DNA of 64,000 bases from Punctularia strigosozonata HHB-11173 SS5 (Eukaryota; Basidiomycota; Agaricomycetes; Corticiales; Punctulariaceae). Under the pieces are notes generated by a model. That model was given only the letters and a program-made list of their open reading frames with translations. It was not told the origin of the DNA and did not search any database. Below are positions 1 through 11,406 of this stretch, piece after piece; position 1 is the stretch's first letter; every line of letters starts with the position of its first letter. The translations under genes were made by a program, and so were the position numbers. The stretch spans positions 705,890-769,889 of the forward strand of contig NW_006767437.1 of NCBI RefSeq assembly GCF_000264995.1, given 5' to 3'.

Positions 1-273
1 TCCATGAACAAAATTTTGCAGACAGATAGTGCTCATAGCTGACAGGTTGCAGCTAACTCCCTGGAAAGCAAAATGGGTATACACTCCACGTCACAGTCCA
101 GCAATGCTGCCACTAGTGGAAGCAGGAGCAGACACAAAAGTTTGCAGAGCATGGGGGCTTCTGTCAAGATCGGATACAAGAGGATAATAAGGTCGGAGGA
201 CCAAAGTCTGAAAGGTATAGACAGATGGTATGAAGAGGTGAAAAGAATAACTCAAAGATAGAGGTTGCATAAG

Positions 274-870
274 TCAGAGAAGTGTCGGAGACACGTCAGC
301 ATCAAGCCGGTAAGTCAGCAAAGTCGGTGAGGTCAAGTACAGATGCGGACCAAGCCAAAGCTGGTGCACTAGGCTACTACACACTCTGATTCCACATAGA
401 GAGAGGATGCAAAGCTTAGTTGATATTTGAACTGAAGTTCTACCGTATAGTTCGAGCAGTCTCAGTACATAAGACAGAACAATGGTGAAGTCGGAAATGC
501 AGAGTTTGGCAGCACCATTTGGTGCACAAAGGAAACGTACGGAGACTAAATATATCGTGTGGAATACAAAGGGAACATATCTAGAGAAGAGACGGAAACC
601 GCGGACTGAAAGATCAATTGCAAGCGAAAGGAAACTGAAGACTACAAATGAAAACTGTGATGTCAGACAAAAGGAACAAGAATGATGAAAGTCAGACTGG
701 AATCCGTTCAAGGATCTGGAACCACCAGGGTGTTGAGCCGCTGGTGGTCCAGTGCATGTGATAGACTAATCCTGTTCTTGGCCAAAACGGGAAAGGCGGG
801 ATCGGTGTCGGTGAAGAAGTCATAGAAGAATCAGAGAAGATTGGTGGAGCAGATAGGTGACAGCGCAGCC
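274..870 (-). mobile_element. LTR-like remnant, copy A
   Basis: This stretch, read on the minus strand, matches the plus-strand stretch at about 3420-3990 over most of its length, including shared blocks such as CTATCACATGCAC and GGCTCAACACCC. The matching copy has a TATA-like signal late in the unit and no coding potential, which fits a long terminal repeat of a Gypsy-like (Metaviridae) element. Copies A and B lie in inverted orientation, so they are probably two separate solo-LTR-type remnants and not the two ends of one element. It is an old, diverged fossil. The exact ends are not certain. Confidence 0.6.
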
Positions 871-1345
871 TATCCAAAATGTTCCTTGCAAACACTGCGA
901 GGAACAGTAGGTGGCAGGGTGGGCAGCTGCAAGCGAGTTGGCTTGGATTGCAAAGGCCTTGGAGATGCTCTCCCAGCACGTCGGGGTGTTGAAGTCCATG
1001 ATGAAGAACATCGAGGGCCACATTGCGACCCTCGAGCAGCTCGTCATCCCTATTGCCCCCCACCCTCTCCCACAACGAGTACTACCAGACCATCATGGAG
1101 TACGTGCGAGACAAACAGCAGGAGCAGCAGATGGAACAGGATGTCTGGAACCAATGGGACGTGGAGATGCGGGCCTCTTGGGAGTTAGAGTACGAAGTGC
1201 GGATGCGGGTACTCCACAAGGAGTGGGAGTACTACCAGATGCAGGCAGCTCTGTCATTCAAGGATAAGGGCAAGGGGTCATGTCGGTCGGGCGATGGGGA
1301 TGAGAAATATCCAGGACTCACTGGTGTTGCAGACTGGTTGTGACA
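871..1345 (+). other. Coiled-coil-like coding relic, unidentified
   Basis: Two overlapping plus-strand frames here read like a charged, glutamine- and glutamate-rich helical protein (for example DKQQEQQMEQD near 1110-1145). No single frame is intact and no start or promoter is evident. It lies between the two LTR-like repeats, so a remnant of an element's structural-protein region is possible, but it could also be a decayed host gene. I do not recognise a family. Confidence 0.25.
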
Positions 1346-1490
1346 CCATTTTAGGGTGAGTCCACGACATGGCTTGTTTTTTGCGCTGCGCTCATCCTTT
1401 TTTTGAAACAGGTGTAGAATTCCACTCACTATGGGGTACACTCTCCAAATCTAAAACCACAATTCTCTTTGAATGTACATTATGATGAAA

Positions 1491-1540
1491 TCTGTGGCGG
1501 CGACTCAATCTGTGGCGGCGACTCAATCTGTGGTGGCAAT
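1491..1540. repeat. 18-bp tandem repeat, about 2.8 units
   Basis: The unit TCTGTGGCGGCGACTCAA occurs twice without change (1491-1508 and 1509-1526) and then once more in a shortened, slightly altered form up to 1540. It is non-coding and looks like a small minisatellite. Confidence 0.8.
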
Positions 1541-1639
1541 TTCTGTGAATTTCAAGCATAGAATATTTTATTTGACTAGCAAGACCCGTGAGACCCGTTG
1601 AAACTGAATGAGCCCTATCTTAAGTCATTCTTGAATAAT

Positions 1640-2250
1640 ATAGTGGTTTCAGACTGTTAGTCTGTGCCCACCGAAGAGTTTGTGGCATGAGATTTGCAAA
1701 CAGGCTCGAAGGCTGCTTGAGCTCAGCACGAAGATCCCCGATTGTACGTTCCATGGTGAACTGGGATACACACAAAAAACACCATGCAATCAAATTCCAA
1801 GCTCTCGCCTTTTACAATAGGATGATTGGACACATTTTCAGACCAATCAAAGGTCGCTAAGCCGATGGATATCTACCCCATGCCAGCGGTGTCCTTGATC
1901 GGTGTCAAGAGCATGCTCAACGACCAGATGCAAGATACTCAAGATTACGATCAGTGATACCAGCTGTTTGGGGACTCTGCCTACAGTCTGAGCCTACTGT
2001 TTATCCATCCTTATTCGGGAACCGGGGTTCGCACTCACAAGGAGCTGGATTACAATTGACAAGTTAGGAGCATTCCGTGTTGAAGTCAAGCACACATTTG
2101 GGAACGTCCTAAACAGATGGAGCTCCCTTCGTGTGGTGTACAGATGAAGGTATATAGTTCTCTAGTTGGCAGTTACTATAGAGTCAGTGTCCTCCTCACG
2201 GTGTGTGTTGTGCTAGTATATGGAGCACGTTGACAGACTTGGAGACTAAT
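1640..2250 (+). mobile_element. Decayed Harbinger-type (DDE_Tnp_4-like) transposase
   Basis: Plus-strand frames contain pieces typical of the fungal HARBI1-like DDE nuclease family: YQLFGDSAYSLS near 1960-2000 (the GDSAY motif carries a catalytic Asp), HPYSGTG just after it, then VEVKHTFGNVLNRW near 2075-2120, followed by a piece resembling the usual VGCYYRV block. The pieces are in order but spread over different frames with stop codons, so this is a dead copy with several lesions. I see no convincing terminal inverted repeats. The family is recalled from memory and not searched. Confidence 0.6.
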
Positions 2251-3419
2251 ACCGCTCTAGCTAAAACCCAAACTTGAAGTGCTGCTGATGACTTAACGTG
2301 TTGGTGTACTGCTCATTCCAAGTCAGGAGTAGCAGATTGTTGAACTGGGGTGTTATGCAAGACGTGTTAGTTCTGTTTAATACATGCAGTTTGGTCGTGG
2401 TTACACAAAGTTTGATCTGTTCCGATATGCGTATTGGGAGCTCGTATAGCAAGTGACAAAGAATCTAAAGAGTAACAAATGGTCGTGTGTCCTAGCACAG
2501 GCACAAGTGGCTCTGAGTGAGTACAGGCAATGCCCGCCAGACTCACGAAACTGAGGATTCAAGTGCACATAATTTTTACAGCCTTTATGTCAGTATTGGA
2601 TGCCCCATTCTTTGTCGTGGACACATAATTCCGTGTATAGTCACAAAAATTTTGAAGATATTTCACAAAGCACCATGAGTATACTGTTCTCCAACAAACA
2701 TTGCTCAAACCGAATATGGAGATGATGACATGCAGTCCACCTCAGACAGTGTGCTGCCTGTTATAAGACGTGGTTTAGGCACTCATGGGAACCCACTAAC
2801 TGGCAGGCACTTCAGCCAACATGTGAGAGTTTCCCCTGGCTTGCACATCCTCTCATAAAACAAGTCAAGCATCTAATATATTATTCAAGTGCACAAGCAC
2901 AAATTTGGTATCGATAGATCATTTTTTTTCAGCCAGGATCAGTAGATAGAGCTTTCTACATGGCTATTGTGGGTGATCAGGGTGCAGGATATAAATTCTA
3001 GCTATACCAATATCTCTTACAGCACTAAAGCATTATATCCTGTCCTACAAAGCAGAGCTGAATCATACTTGCTGAGCCTAGACATGGCAGGACCATGAAA
3101 TGGTAGCCAAAAGCAGTGAATAAGGCTGTGCATTCAGTAATCAATGTAAGCTCTTGGTTATGCATGTCTGGCGGGCGTTGACTCTGAGCGTGCCATTGAT
3201 GCAGCTAGGTTTGCCCAACTCTACTTGCATCGCATACCACACGCGACAGCGCTCCCGCATGACGAGGACTGAACATCCAATAAAGAGATTGCATAGCTGA
3301 GCCGTCTCAGAACACGGTTGCTGAGGTATGATCATTATTTCTGATGGTGACTAAGTATGGAGTTTACATGTTTTGCAGCAGCATCAGATATGGTGTTGAA
3401 TTTGCTGGAAACACCCTCT
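2251..3419. other. Non-coding repeat-rich spacer
   Basis: No open frame here has coding character and no repeat or RNA gene was recognised. The sequence is AT-richer than the housekeeping block and is probably decayed transposon DNA. Confidence 0.5.
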
Positions 3420-3990
3420 GTCACGTGTCAATCCAGACTGACCTACGCCGATCCGCTCCGCCAATCGTCACTGATCTGCACCGATCTTCTCCGATCCACT
3501 CTCCGACTCTTTGCCGACTTTCTTCGCCGACGCCGATTCTGCCTTTCCCGATTCAGCCAAGGGCGGGATATGCCTATCACATGCACCAGGCCACCGGCGG
3601 CTCAACACCCCGGTGGTTCCAGATCTTGAACGGATTCAACTCCGACTTTCCTGATTCCTGTTCCCTTTGTCTGACATCATAGCTTTCCTTTGTAGACATT
3701 AGTTTCCCGTCACTTGTGACGGACCCCTCGGTCTGTCCTTTCCACCTCTTCCTTAGATATGTTGCCTGTGTGCCCCATGCGTTATCTCTCATCTCCATAC
3801 GTTTCCTTTGTGCGCCGAACGGTGCCTCCGATCTCTGCATCTCCGATTTCGCCATTGTTCTCTTTTATGTATATAAACCGTCAAACTGTACCGTAGATAG
3901 TCAGTTTGAATATCTACTAAGCTTCATCCTCTCTCTCCTGCAGACTCAGAGCACGTAGCAGCCTAGCACACGAGCTTAGGCTTGGTCCGC
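3420..3990 (+). mobile_element. LTR-like remnant, copy B
   Basis: Plus-strand partner of the inverted copy at 274-870. It opens near TGTCACGTGTCAATCC, contains a TATATAAA-type signal near 3878-3884 and ends near the shared CTTGGTCCGC block. The arrangement fits U3-R-U5 of a Gypsy-like LTR. It stands without an adjacent internal region that I can identify, so it is best read as a solo LTR fossil of considerable age, given its divergence from copy A. Confidence 0.6.
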
Positions 3991-4439
3991 TGTCATGCTA
4001 TAAATGTGTGTAGATACACAATAGACTCAGGTTTCCGGGGTCTGTGAGAGACTCGGGAGATCGCCTGATTTGTTTGGGTGAGGGATGTGTTGTGTAGAAT
4101 GGCTGTGTACCAGAGGCGAAGAGGATGTGGAGAGGATGACCTAAATGGGAAGGTCAGGACTAAATTGGGATGGGCTCCATGAGTGAGCTCCAGAGAATGT
4201 AAGAGAAGATAAAGCAGACAACGATACTGCAACTATTGCAGTGGATAGATGAATGTAGTGCAAATTAGCACTATAGGGGGCAGATTCAAGGGGAAAAGAG
4301 TACTTGCTCATTACTACTATAAAGACAGTACTTATACCTACTAGGCCATGGCTATGTTACTTCTGAAACAAACTATATACAACAGTTCATATACAACTCT
4401 TTAGTTCTAACGAATGATCTACTTGATAAACGAGGTGGC

Positions 4440-4700
4440 GATAGGCGATATACGAGAGATTGAAACGAGGTACTTGTGATCTATCTACTTTGAGTACTAG
4501 TTCAAAACACAAACATAAAACAGCCTAAGACGATATACGAGCACGATGACGATGACAATATACGAGGGACTAACAATCTACTAGACGATGGCAATATACG
4601 AGTTTCCTGACGATATACGAGGGTCCTGACGATATACGAAGTTCCTGGCGATATACAAAGTGTGGAGTGAGCAATATACAAATGGGCAACAATATACACA
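4440..4700. repeat. Array of about nine GATATACGA-like motifs
   Basis: About nine copies of a short motif close to RRCRATATACRA occur in 260 bp, all on the same strand: GCGATATACGAG, GACGATATACGAG, GACAATATACGAG, GGCAATATACGAG, two more of GACGATATACGA, then GGCGATATACAA, AGCAATATACAA and AACAATATACAC. Spacing is irregular (about 20-70 bp). There is no open frame. It could be a protein-binding array, a degenerate satellite or a subterminal repeat of an unrecognised element. Confidence 0.75.
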
Positions 4701-5375
4701 AATCTGAAACGACACTAGTCCAAGATCAAAAATATACTTATACAAAGAGAAATCTTATCATGCGGTTATCGTAACCGTAAATATTCTTGCAAGAAAGGTA
4801 TGTCCAGTATCTGGATGCCTAGTTTAAAGGGTGGCATGGGATTCTTCCTCCAAGATTTTGAGAGCAGTGTTATCCTTCCCCTCGATATAGTTGGCTATCA
4901 GGGGGTATAGGTGTGGGTGACCCATAAATAGGGACGAGCAGGTCATATTGACGGGTATGATCTCGGGGCGAAGGTGTCGATCATTGAGAGGGAGGAGGGG
5001 AAGGGAGTGTCATTGTAAATGTAGAGTGACATTGGTAGTGACCACTAGTTTTGCGATGGCGACAGGACAGCCGAAGGGGAGTGGTCCGTATTCCTTCTTG
5101 ATGGGAGGAAGCTGTGGTTCGCGCTTGATGGCACCGTCACTTTATTTGATGGTATTTGGCCATGCGTGCGTTTTTACATTGTTTGACACTGCCACCCGAA
5201 TTGCTCGGTATACGGTCATATTACTGATGCTTCGAGAGGCCGTTATTCCACCATGTTCCAACACATATGAAGGTGGTATTGGATGCATATCATATTTCCC
5301 CGAATCCCTTCGAATTTCCAGTAGTTCCATACGGTTCCAATTCTGTTGTGGGCCAATTATCGGGCCTTAGGATAT
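4701..5375. other. No recognised gene; coding-like minus fragments
   Basis: Short minus-strand pieces around 5050-5340 read like protein in places but change frame and carry stops. I cannot assign a family. 3991-4439, before the motif array, holds nothing I recognise. Confidence 0.3.
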
Positions 5376-5379
5376 ATCC

Positions 5380-6460
5380 GAATAGCAAACACTCTTATTC
5401 AATGGTACACTACAACACTGTCCAACGGTAGTATAGATGATCAATTGATAACCCCAACCTTCCTCTGAGCCCCCACTTGCAGTAGGGCGCATGCGGGTCG
5501 TTGGTGGCGGCCGAGTTCTCGCCGATAATCGCGACATATTCAGGCTGACGCCGAGCCTCTGCCGCGCACCGAAGCCGCCATGCAAAAAGTACATGTGGGA
5601 GCTGATCGAGTCCGGCGTCAGCAGGCTGTACTGCAGGTGGGCATGCGACGGCGTGTGCGCGGGCACGTACCAGCCCCCGGCCTTGCCGTGCAGTGGCGAG
5701 TCCATGCTGTTGACTCCGTTTGGACCGTTGAGGCCGGTCAGGTTGAGGTTGAGGTCGACCGGGGGAGGGTTGGACCAGGAGGAGCGGGGGATGATGATCG
5801 GGCTGGGCTGGGGGGACGGGGAAAGGCTGCCCGAGAAGATCAAGTTGCGCTTGGTGCAGGAGGTGCGCGCGGCGCAGAATATGGACTGCGTGCGGATCGG
5901 GCCGGGGCCACTGGAGGGCGCCCAGGAACGAGAGCGGGAGCGGGCGTCCGAGGGGACGCCGGTGCCCGGCTGGGAGCCGTTTAGAGGTAACGGGCGAGGG
6001 TGTGTGCCGGGTGAGCGAGCGGGTGGACTGGTTGGGCAGGTACTCGGGGGGCACGTGCGGGGAGAGGGGCGAGTGAGGACGGCTGTTGCTCATGCGGTTG
6101 CGGCGGGTGCGGGTCGAAGCACATGGACGAGTTGAGCGCCGGCAGGGTCGAGTTGAAGTACGCCGAGGTGGAGAAATCGTGCAGCGAGCCGGGGTGGTGT
6201 CGGTGGCGGTGGGTCCCGAGCGAGGGCACGTCGCCGAGACCGGGCGGGCTGTGGATCGTCTGCGGGAAGGAGAAGGCGTGCGAGTTGGAAAGGGGCGCGC
6301 CGGACAAGGTCGCCGAACTGGTGAGGTGCGGGTCGTGCATCGGCGGGGCAGAGATGTCGAAGATGTTGTGCGTCGGGGGCCGGTCGCTGTCGTCGTATGC
6401 GCTCGTGGACCGCTCGTGGGGAGACCGGTACTGCTACTGCTGATTGGCGCCGCCGTTCGG
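5380..6460 (-). CDS. Pro/Ser/His-rich protein, model unresolved
   Basis: The minus strand carries long protein-like stretches rich in Pro, Ser, His and Asn, for example SPPGLGDVPSLGTHRHRHHP around 6200-6260 and NLNLTGLNGPNGVNSMDSP around 5690-5750. The first stretch is preceded by an intron-acceptor-like AGCAGTAG|CAG at about 6435, so an upstream exon is likely. The two good stretches lie in different frames with a third good frame between them. Introns I could not place, or lesions, must lie between them. The composition resembles the disordered C-terminal half of a fungal transcription factor, but no DNA-binding domain is visible. The gene-dense opposite-strand frames look like shadows of its biased composition. 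Confidence 0.35.
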
Positions 6461-7758
6461 GTGTGAGGTGGAGATGAGCGAGGCGTGCTGTCATAGAGGG
6501 GTGTGTGTCAGTGTGCGTACTTCGCTGAGGGCGGTGAGCCGATGCACATACATCGTTGAGGGCGACAACCCGGCACACAGATGCCATCGAGGAGGGTGTG
6601 AACCGGATGGATATCGACATCATTTTGCGACGGTAACGATAACTAGCCTGGACTCGGCTCGGTGAGTCCGCATGTGATAAATGATTTGCTCACCCTAGCA
6701 TACTCGCTGTGACAGGGAACCCATCTGCTGTTATTGGATGGTGCACGTTGATGCGTTCCCTGCGGCAGGTGCTCCAGTAGGTCTTGGAAAAGAAAAGTCC
6801 AGCACCGACGATTTGCGCGTGTCATGCTGGCGACCGGAGCCAGAAAGCTTGTGTGCGCGCACGACGGCGTGCTGAATTCTGGCCAGTTCGAAAAATAACC
6901 TGCAAGAGCGATGCGTCCTGGAGTACGTCGCACAATTCGCTGGAATACGCACACAATCGCTCGCTTAAGTTCGCTTACTCAGCCACGGGCCAGCCTATTC
7001 CAGGCAATTCAGTAGTACAGGGGCACTTTTCACCGGGCTTCAGAGCCCCTCCACGATTCTGTTCCCCGTGTCACCAGCCGTGCCGCAGGAGGATTCCGGC
7101 GAGTCGACACCTAGTCTTGTATATGCACGTATATATATATATCAACCTATGTACAAACATCGCGATAACTTATCTGTGTAGTGTACGACGACAAATCGTA
7201 CGCAATTATCGTTCTGTGACGCTGACTTGTATTGTCTCTGTTGTTCTACGGAAATGATGTGACGCCTCTAAGTGTAGTCTCCTAGGTATGGCTCTACCTT
7301 TTGTGGCCTCCTAAGGAAGGCCCCTCCTAGCTTCCCGTGCCTCCTGAGACTCCTGAACCTCGTTTGACCAACGAGAGATCAAGGAAATTTCCTGACGTAC
7401 CAGAGATAAGAGGAAGAGACGCTTCTCATTCTTCACGTTGTGGTTTCGTAGTTGTGACGCAACTTCCGGATGCAATGATGTATAAAGGCTCATGACCTGT
7501 AGGTTGAGGGGTCCCCGTTGTTACAGTTTGTTAATCTCTGGTCATGCAACGCGAAGGTTAGTGGAGCACGTTTCTCGCGGTGTTAATGTATTCTCAGTGA
7601 TCCTATTCAGTTTGAACTTAACTTCTGTCCTGTATGGGATATCGGCCTGCGCGTGACCGATCGCAGACATCGAATCCCTAACGGTCTACACTGCCCGCTC
7701 TTTTTCGTCATCATCATCCACTATACGCGATTAACAGTACCTCTTGTGAGGTGTTGTT
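6461..7758. other. Intergenic, no recognised gene
   Basis: There is no convincing exon on either strand. A short AT dinucleotide run lies near 7129-7142. This is the start of the AT-richer island that runs to about 17.2 kb. Confidence 0.5.
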
Positions 7759-8686
7759 ATGCCTAAGTCGACGCTTCAAACAGTGTCGTCGGACAACACG
7801 GTATGCATTACTCTACGAACGCTGCATCGTCGCGTTGATTCACATTGTAATGCGGTCTTCAGAATACAGTCAGAACTGGTCGTTTTACGTGTATACAGTG
7901 TGAACGAACATTCTCCTGGAAGAGAGACTTCGAACGCCACAGGTTAATTCATATACCTGAGCACGTCAAAAAAAAACGGTCAGTCTCGTTGAACGTTCTC
8001 GAAAGGCCGACAGCTCACAATCGGTTTCATAGTTCGCAACGATGTCTTTGGCCAGGTTGTGGTTACTCCTCCATTCATCAAAGCGTTTTGATTGAGCATA
8101 TAAATTCACAGTAAGTCTTTGTCTCGCTGATTCATACTAAATGATAATTAACAACACTCGATATAGCACGGGGCTCGTCACGTTCAACTGCCTTGTTGAA
8201 GGTTGCACGTTTTCGACGCGATCTTCATCCTATCACTCGTATCATGTCAAGAAAGAACATCAGACGTCACCACTCGCGATATACAAGAAGATGGGTAGAC
8301 CACCTTGGCACCCGGCAGTGGATATCAGGAAACGTCTCATACAATCGTTCAAATCCAGTCAAGTTGGGATCGATTTTCGCCGTGCCGATTCTTCGTCACG
8401 GATTGCGGCGTCTGAACGTCTCCCTGGTATATCGAATATCATCGATCAACTCTCTCGCCACAACTCCATGGAATTTCTTGCTTCAGCTCCTTCCACCATA
8501 TGCGATCATAACGCAATCATTGATCGTGAACAATATCTTGAAGTATTTCACCCATCTACAGGAGAACCTATCCGAAATCAACGATTGAGGTATTCAGCTA
8601 CCAGTTTTACCACCACACGCGGAACCGAAGACATATCACTTCCTCCATGTTCCTCTCTGCTGTATCTTGGTGTCGTACATCATTGA
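7759..8686 (+). CDS. C2H2 zinc-finger protein 1 (three fingers)
   Basis: A three-exon model (7759-7800, 7863-8110, 8167-8686) gives one open frame of 269 codons. Introns are 62 and 56 bp, with donors GTATGC and GTAAGT and acceptors TTCAG and TATAG. The protein has three canonical C2H2 fingers in its first half: CIQC with HRLIH, CLWPGC with HINSH, and CLVEGC with HVKKEH. Each has 12 residues between the second Cys and the first His. The second intron splits the last His codon of finger 2, and splicing restores an HTG linker, which strongly supports the model. The C-terminal half is not recognised. It is likely a nuclear DNA-binding protein, but its targets are unknown. The 3' end could differ if a further short intron exists near 8590. 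Confidence 0.75.
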
Positions 8687-11406
8687 AGTACGATGAACCA
8701 CAAGTGATCGGCTTGCAGTGTTCGGCGACAATGAACGAAGTAATTACTCGAATCATGTCGAAATGGCGAACCGGTATTTCGAACATCTGCGATATGGCTA
8801 CATCTTCCGTCACTGCATACTCACGTTCCAATTATTCGCTAACCATATGACACGTTGCATCAACTTGATCGTTCTTGTACGATAATACACAGAGGTGGTT
8901 ACATGGTGTGAATAGAGAGATCAGCAGCGAAAAGCAGCATTTCTGTGTACATTGGAGAACGCGCTGGACCAGCGTAGGAACGAGACAGGTAATATCGCAA
9001 GAAAATAAAAACGGTGTTCACGGAAAAGTCGATACAGTTTAACATAGTCCATACGGTAATGATGAGAAAATTTTGAGCGCAGTGATGTTAGGAGTCAATC
9101 GAAGGCCAGATATAGAGATCATAAGACAGGTGGTTTGCGACATCTATCTTTGAAGGCTTTACCGGGCCGGCCAAGATCGGACTCGACGAATGGGTGGATT
9201 GCGGTTTGATCGTTGAAGTGATTAGGGTATAATGTGGGATCGCGACTGTATTCATAGTGTAACGGTAGCCAGCCTGGTAGACGTAAGTATCCATGACGGT
9301 GAATAGAGAGATGTTGCATGGAAAACAGACGCGAGGACCATGTAGGCAGGGGCGAAACCCAGCGACGAACATGAGAAGTTTGATAAACAGGACGGACATG
9401 ATCAACCTGACGAATGCGACAAAGAGATCGGTGATAGCGGTAACATTTTCTACATCGAAGAATGCGGAGAGATGTAACGCGGTCGATTATATTCGGCGGT
9501 ACTGGCGTTGTTTGGCAATGCGACATTAGGAATGGAAGATAGGCACAACTATTCGGATTGGTTGGGTGTGAATCGAACGTTAAGGAGCAGATTGAAAAAA
9601 AGAATGCCGTACTCGTATATTCCATGAACACGGACCCGCTCACCGTACCTTGCTCTTAACCGTTTACCCCCGCGATTTGCGTTGAGGCTGGCCATTTGCT
9701 TCCACGTCAGACTCCGCACCCTTGACCGCCTGTCGCTTGGACGATTTGGTCGACTAATAGAGCAAGAAACATACGTGAGCATGTAGTATGTGTTTACTAT
9801 TGGCATAATATAATACCTCGAACACGAGAACCTCCAACCACACTTGTCATAACGGTGATGCACTGTCTTATTTTGCATTGGTATTATTGCCAATGTGACT
9901 ATCCCGAAGAAAGCATTGCAGATAATAATGATGAAAAATCTGTGGAGTTCGTATACATGGTCGTCATCGCGCTCCTGCACTATGCCATCGTTGAATGTAC
10001 GTGAACAAGATGCACAAATCTGAAGGTAAAAGTGGAGTCCGGTGGACGATGCTCTTGATCGATCAGTCATGTGATACAGTTCGTAGGGAAAACCGAGAAC
10101 CTCGATATTACGACCCGAGTAGCTGACCAATATCTATAGCGAGAACCGTTGACGCACTTTACTATACTTTATACCATGATTAAGGTATCGAACGCGACTC
10201 GATGTGTACTGCTCTTCGTGTTTGACTCTTGAGGCTCTTCTCGAACGGCGCGGCATACACTCACATTCTCCACGATCTTTCACATGGTTGTCGTTGAATG
10301 CGACCTGCCGGAATGATCAATAACGGCATTTCCTATGAACACAAAACTCAGAATACCGAGATATCGCCACGTGTTGAACTATCATCATCTTTATTGCCAT
10401 GACGTTGATTGATCCCGCGTCTTTCACACAGTTTAAATTGACTGGTCCTTGTACCCGTGATGGATGCTTTTGCCTTAAATTGGTCATGCCCGAATATAGA
10501 TAGTCTGGAGCGGGCATGGTACTGTACAACACTACTTAACGCCATGATGTGATATAAATAGACCCGAATGTCCGCTTTCGACGTTGTGAACCAAATTTGT
10601 GTACTTATCCCAGTGGTTGTAGTACTTATATAAAGGAATATATCACGACTAGCAGTGCATATCTCCTTATTCTGCTTAACGCATGATCGGCAACCAGCGG
10701 CCTGTTACTTTTAGGAACGCAGGGAAGGCAGGCACGGCCGAGATTTCCTAGAGGTATACTAGACAGCAGAGCGATAAACACAAGTCTTATTAACAACAAT
10801 TAGACGTGCAAGCATCTCCGCTCGTCTCATCAGTCAGCTGGTCCCAAGTCGGCGCACCGGTTTTTATTCCATGCTCGTTTCTATTTCGATGACTATGTCG
10901 TGCTTGAACGTGTGTGTGTGATGTTCCTGTTAAATAGTGAGTGTTGACTTCGAAGATAATGCATGGTTGAATGTAGCAACATCAGCATAGATAGATCGGT
11001 CGCTATAATGAGTTCTCGTTTGCACTAGAAGTGTTTCGATAATGCAGCTATTTACGGATATCCGTGGATTGACAGCTTCTGTGAATAATGACATATAATT
11101 TTTTGCGTTTTAAGGAATTGATAGGGAAGGTCACGCCGTCACAAAGTACAGATCGTGGATAATTCTGTGAACGATGCATCAATGTATTCGACTATCTATA
11201 CGGCTATACAAAACTAGTAAATCTATATGCCGGTGTCAACTAGTATACGTTCGAGTTACCAGACAACGCATAATGTACGACTGATTACCGTTGTTCTTAC
11301 GGTCCTGTCACGGGAAACTTTGGGATGAGATAAATCGATATCGATGAAAGGAATCGCGAACAACCACAGCCAGCCTATTTTTATGGAAACAACACCAGAA
11401 GGTATT
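8687..11406. other. AT-rich spacer with unresolved minus-strand exons
   Basis: Minus-strand segments between about 10130 and 9100 look partly coding, with good donor/acceptor pairs (for example an intron ending CTCTATTAG near 9755, followed by two competing open frames of basic, serine-rich sequence ending near 9668). I could not build a single consistent gene. From 10150 to 11406 I see no gene. Confidence 0.3.
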
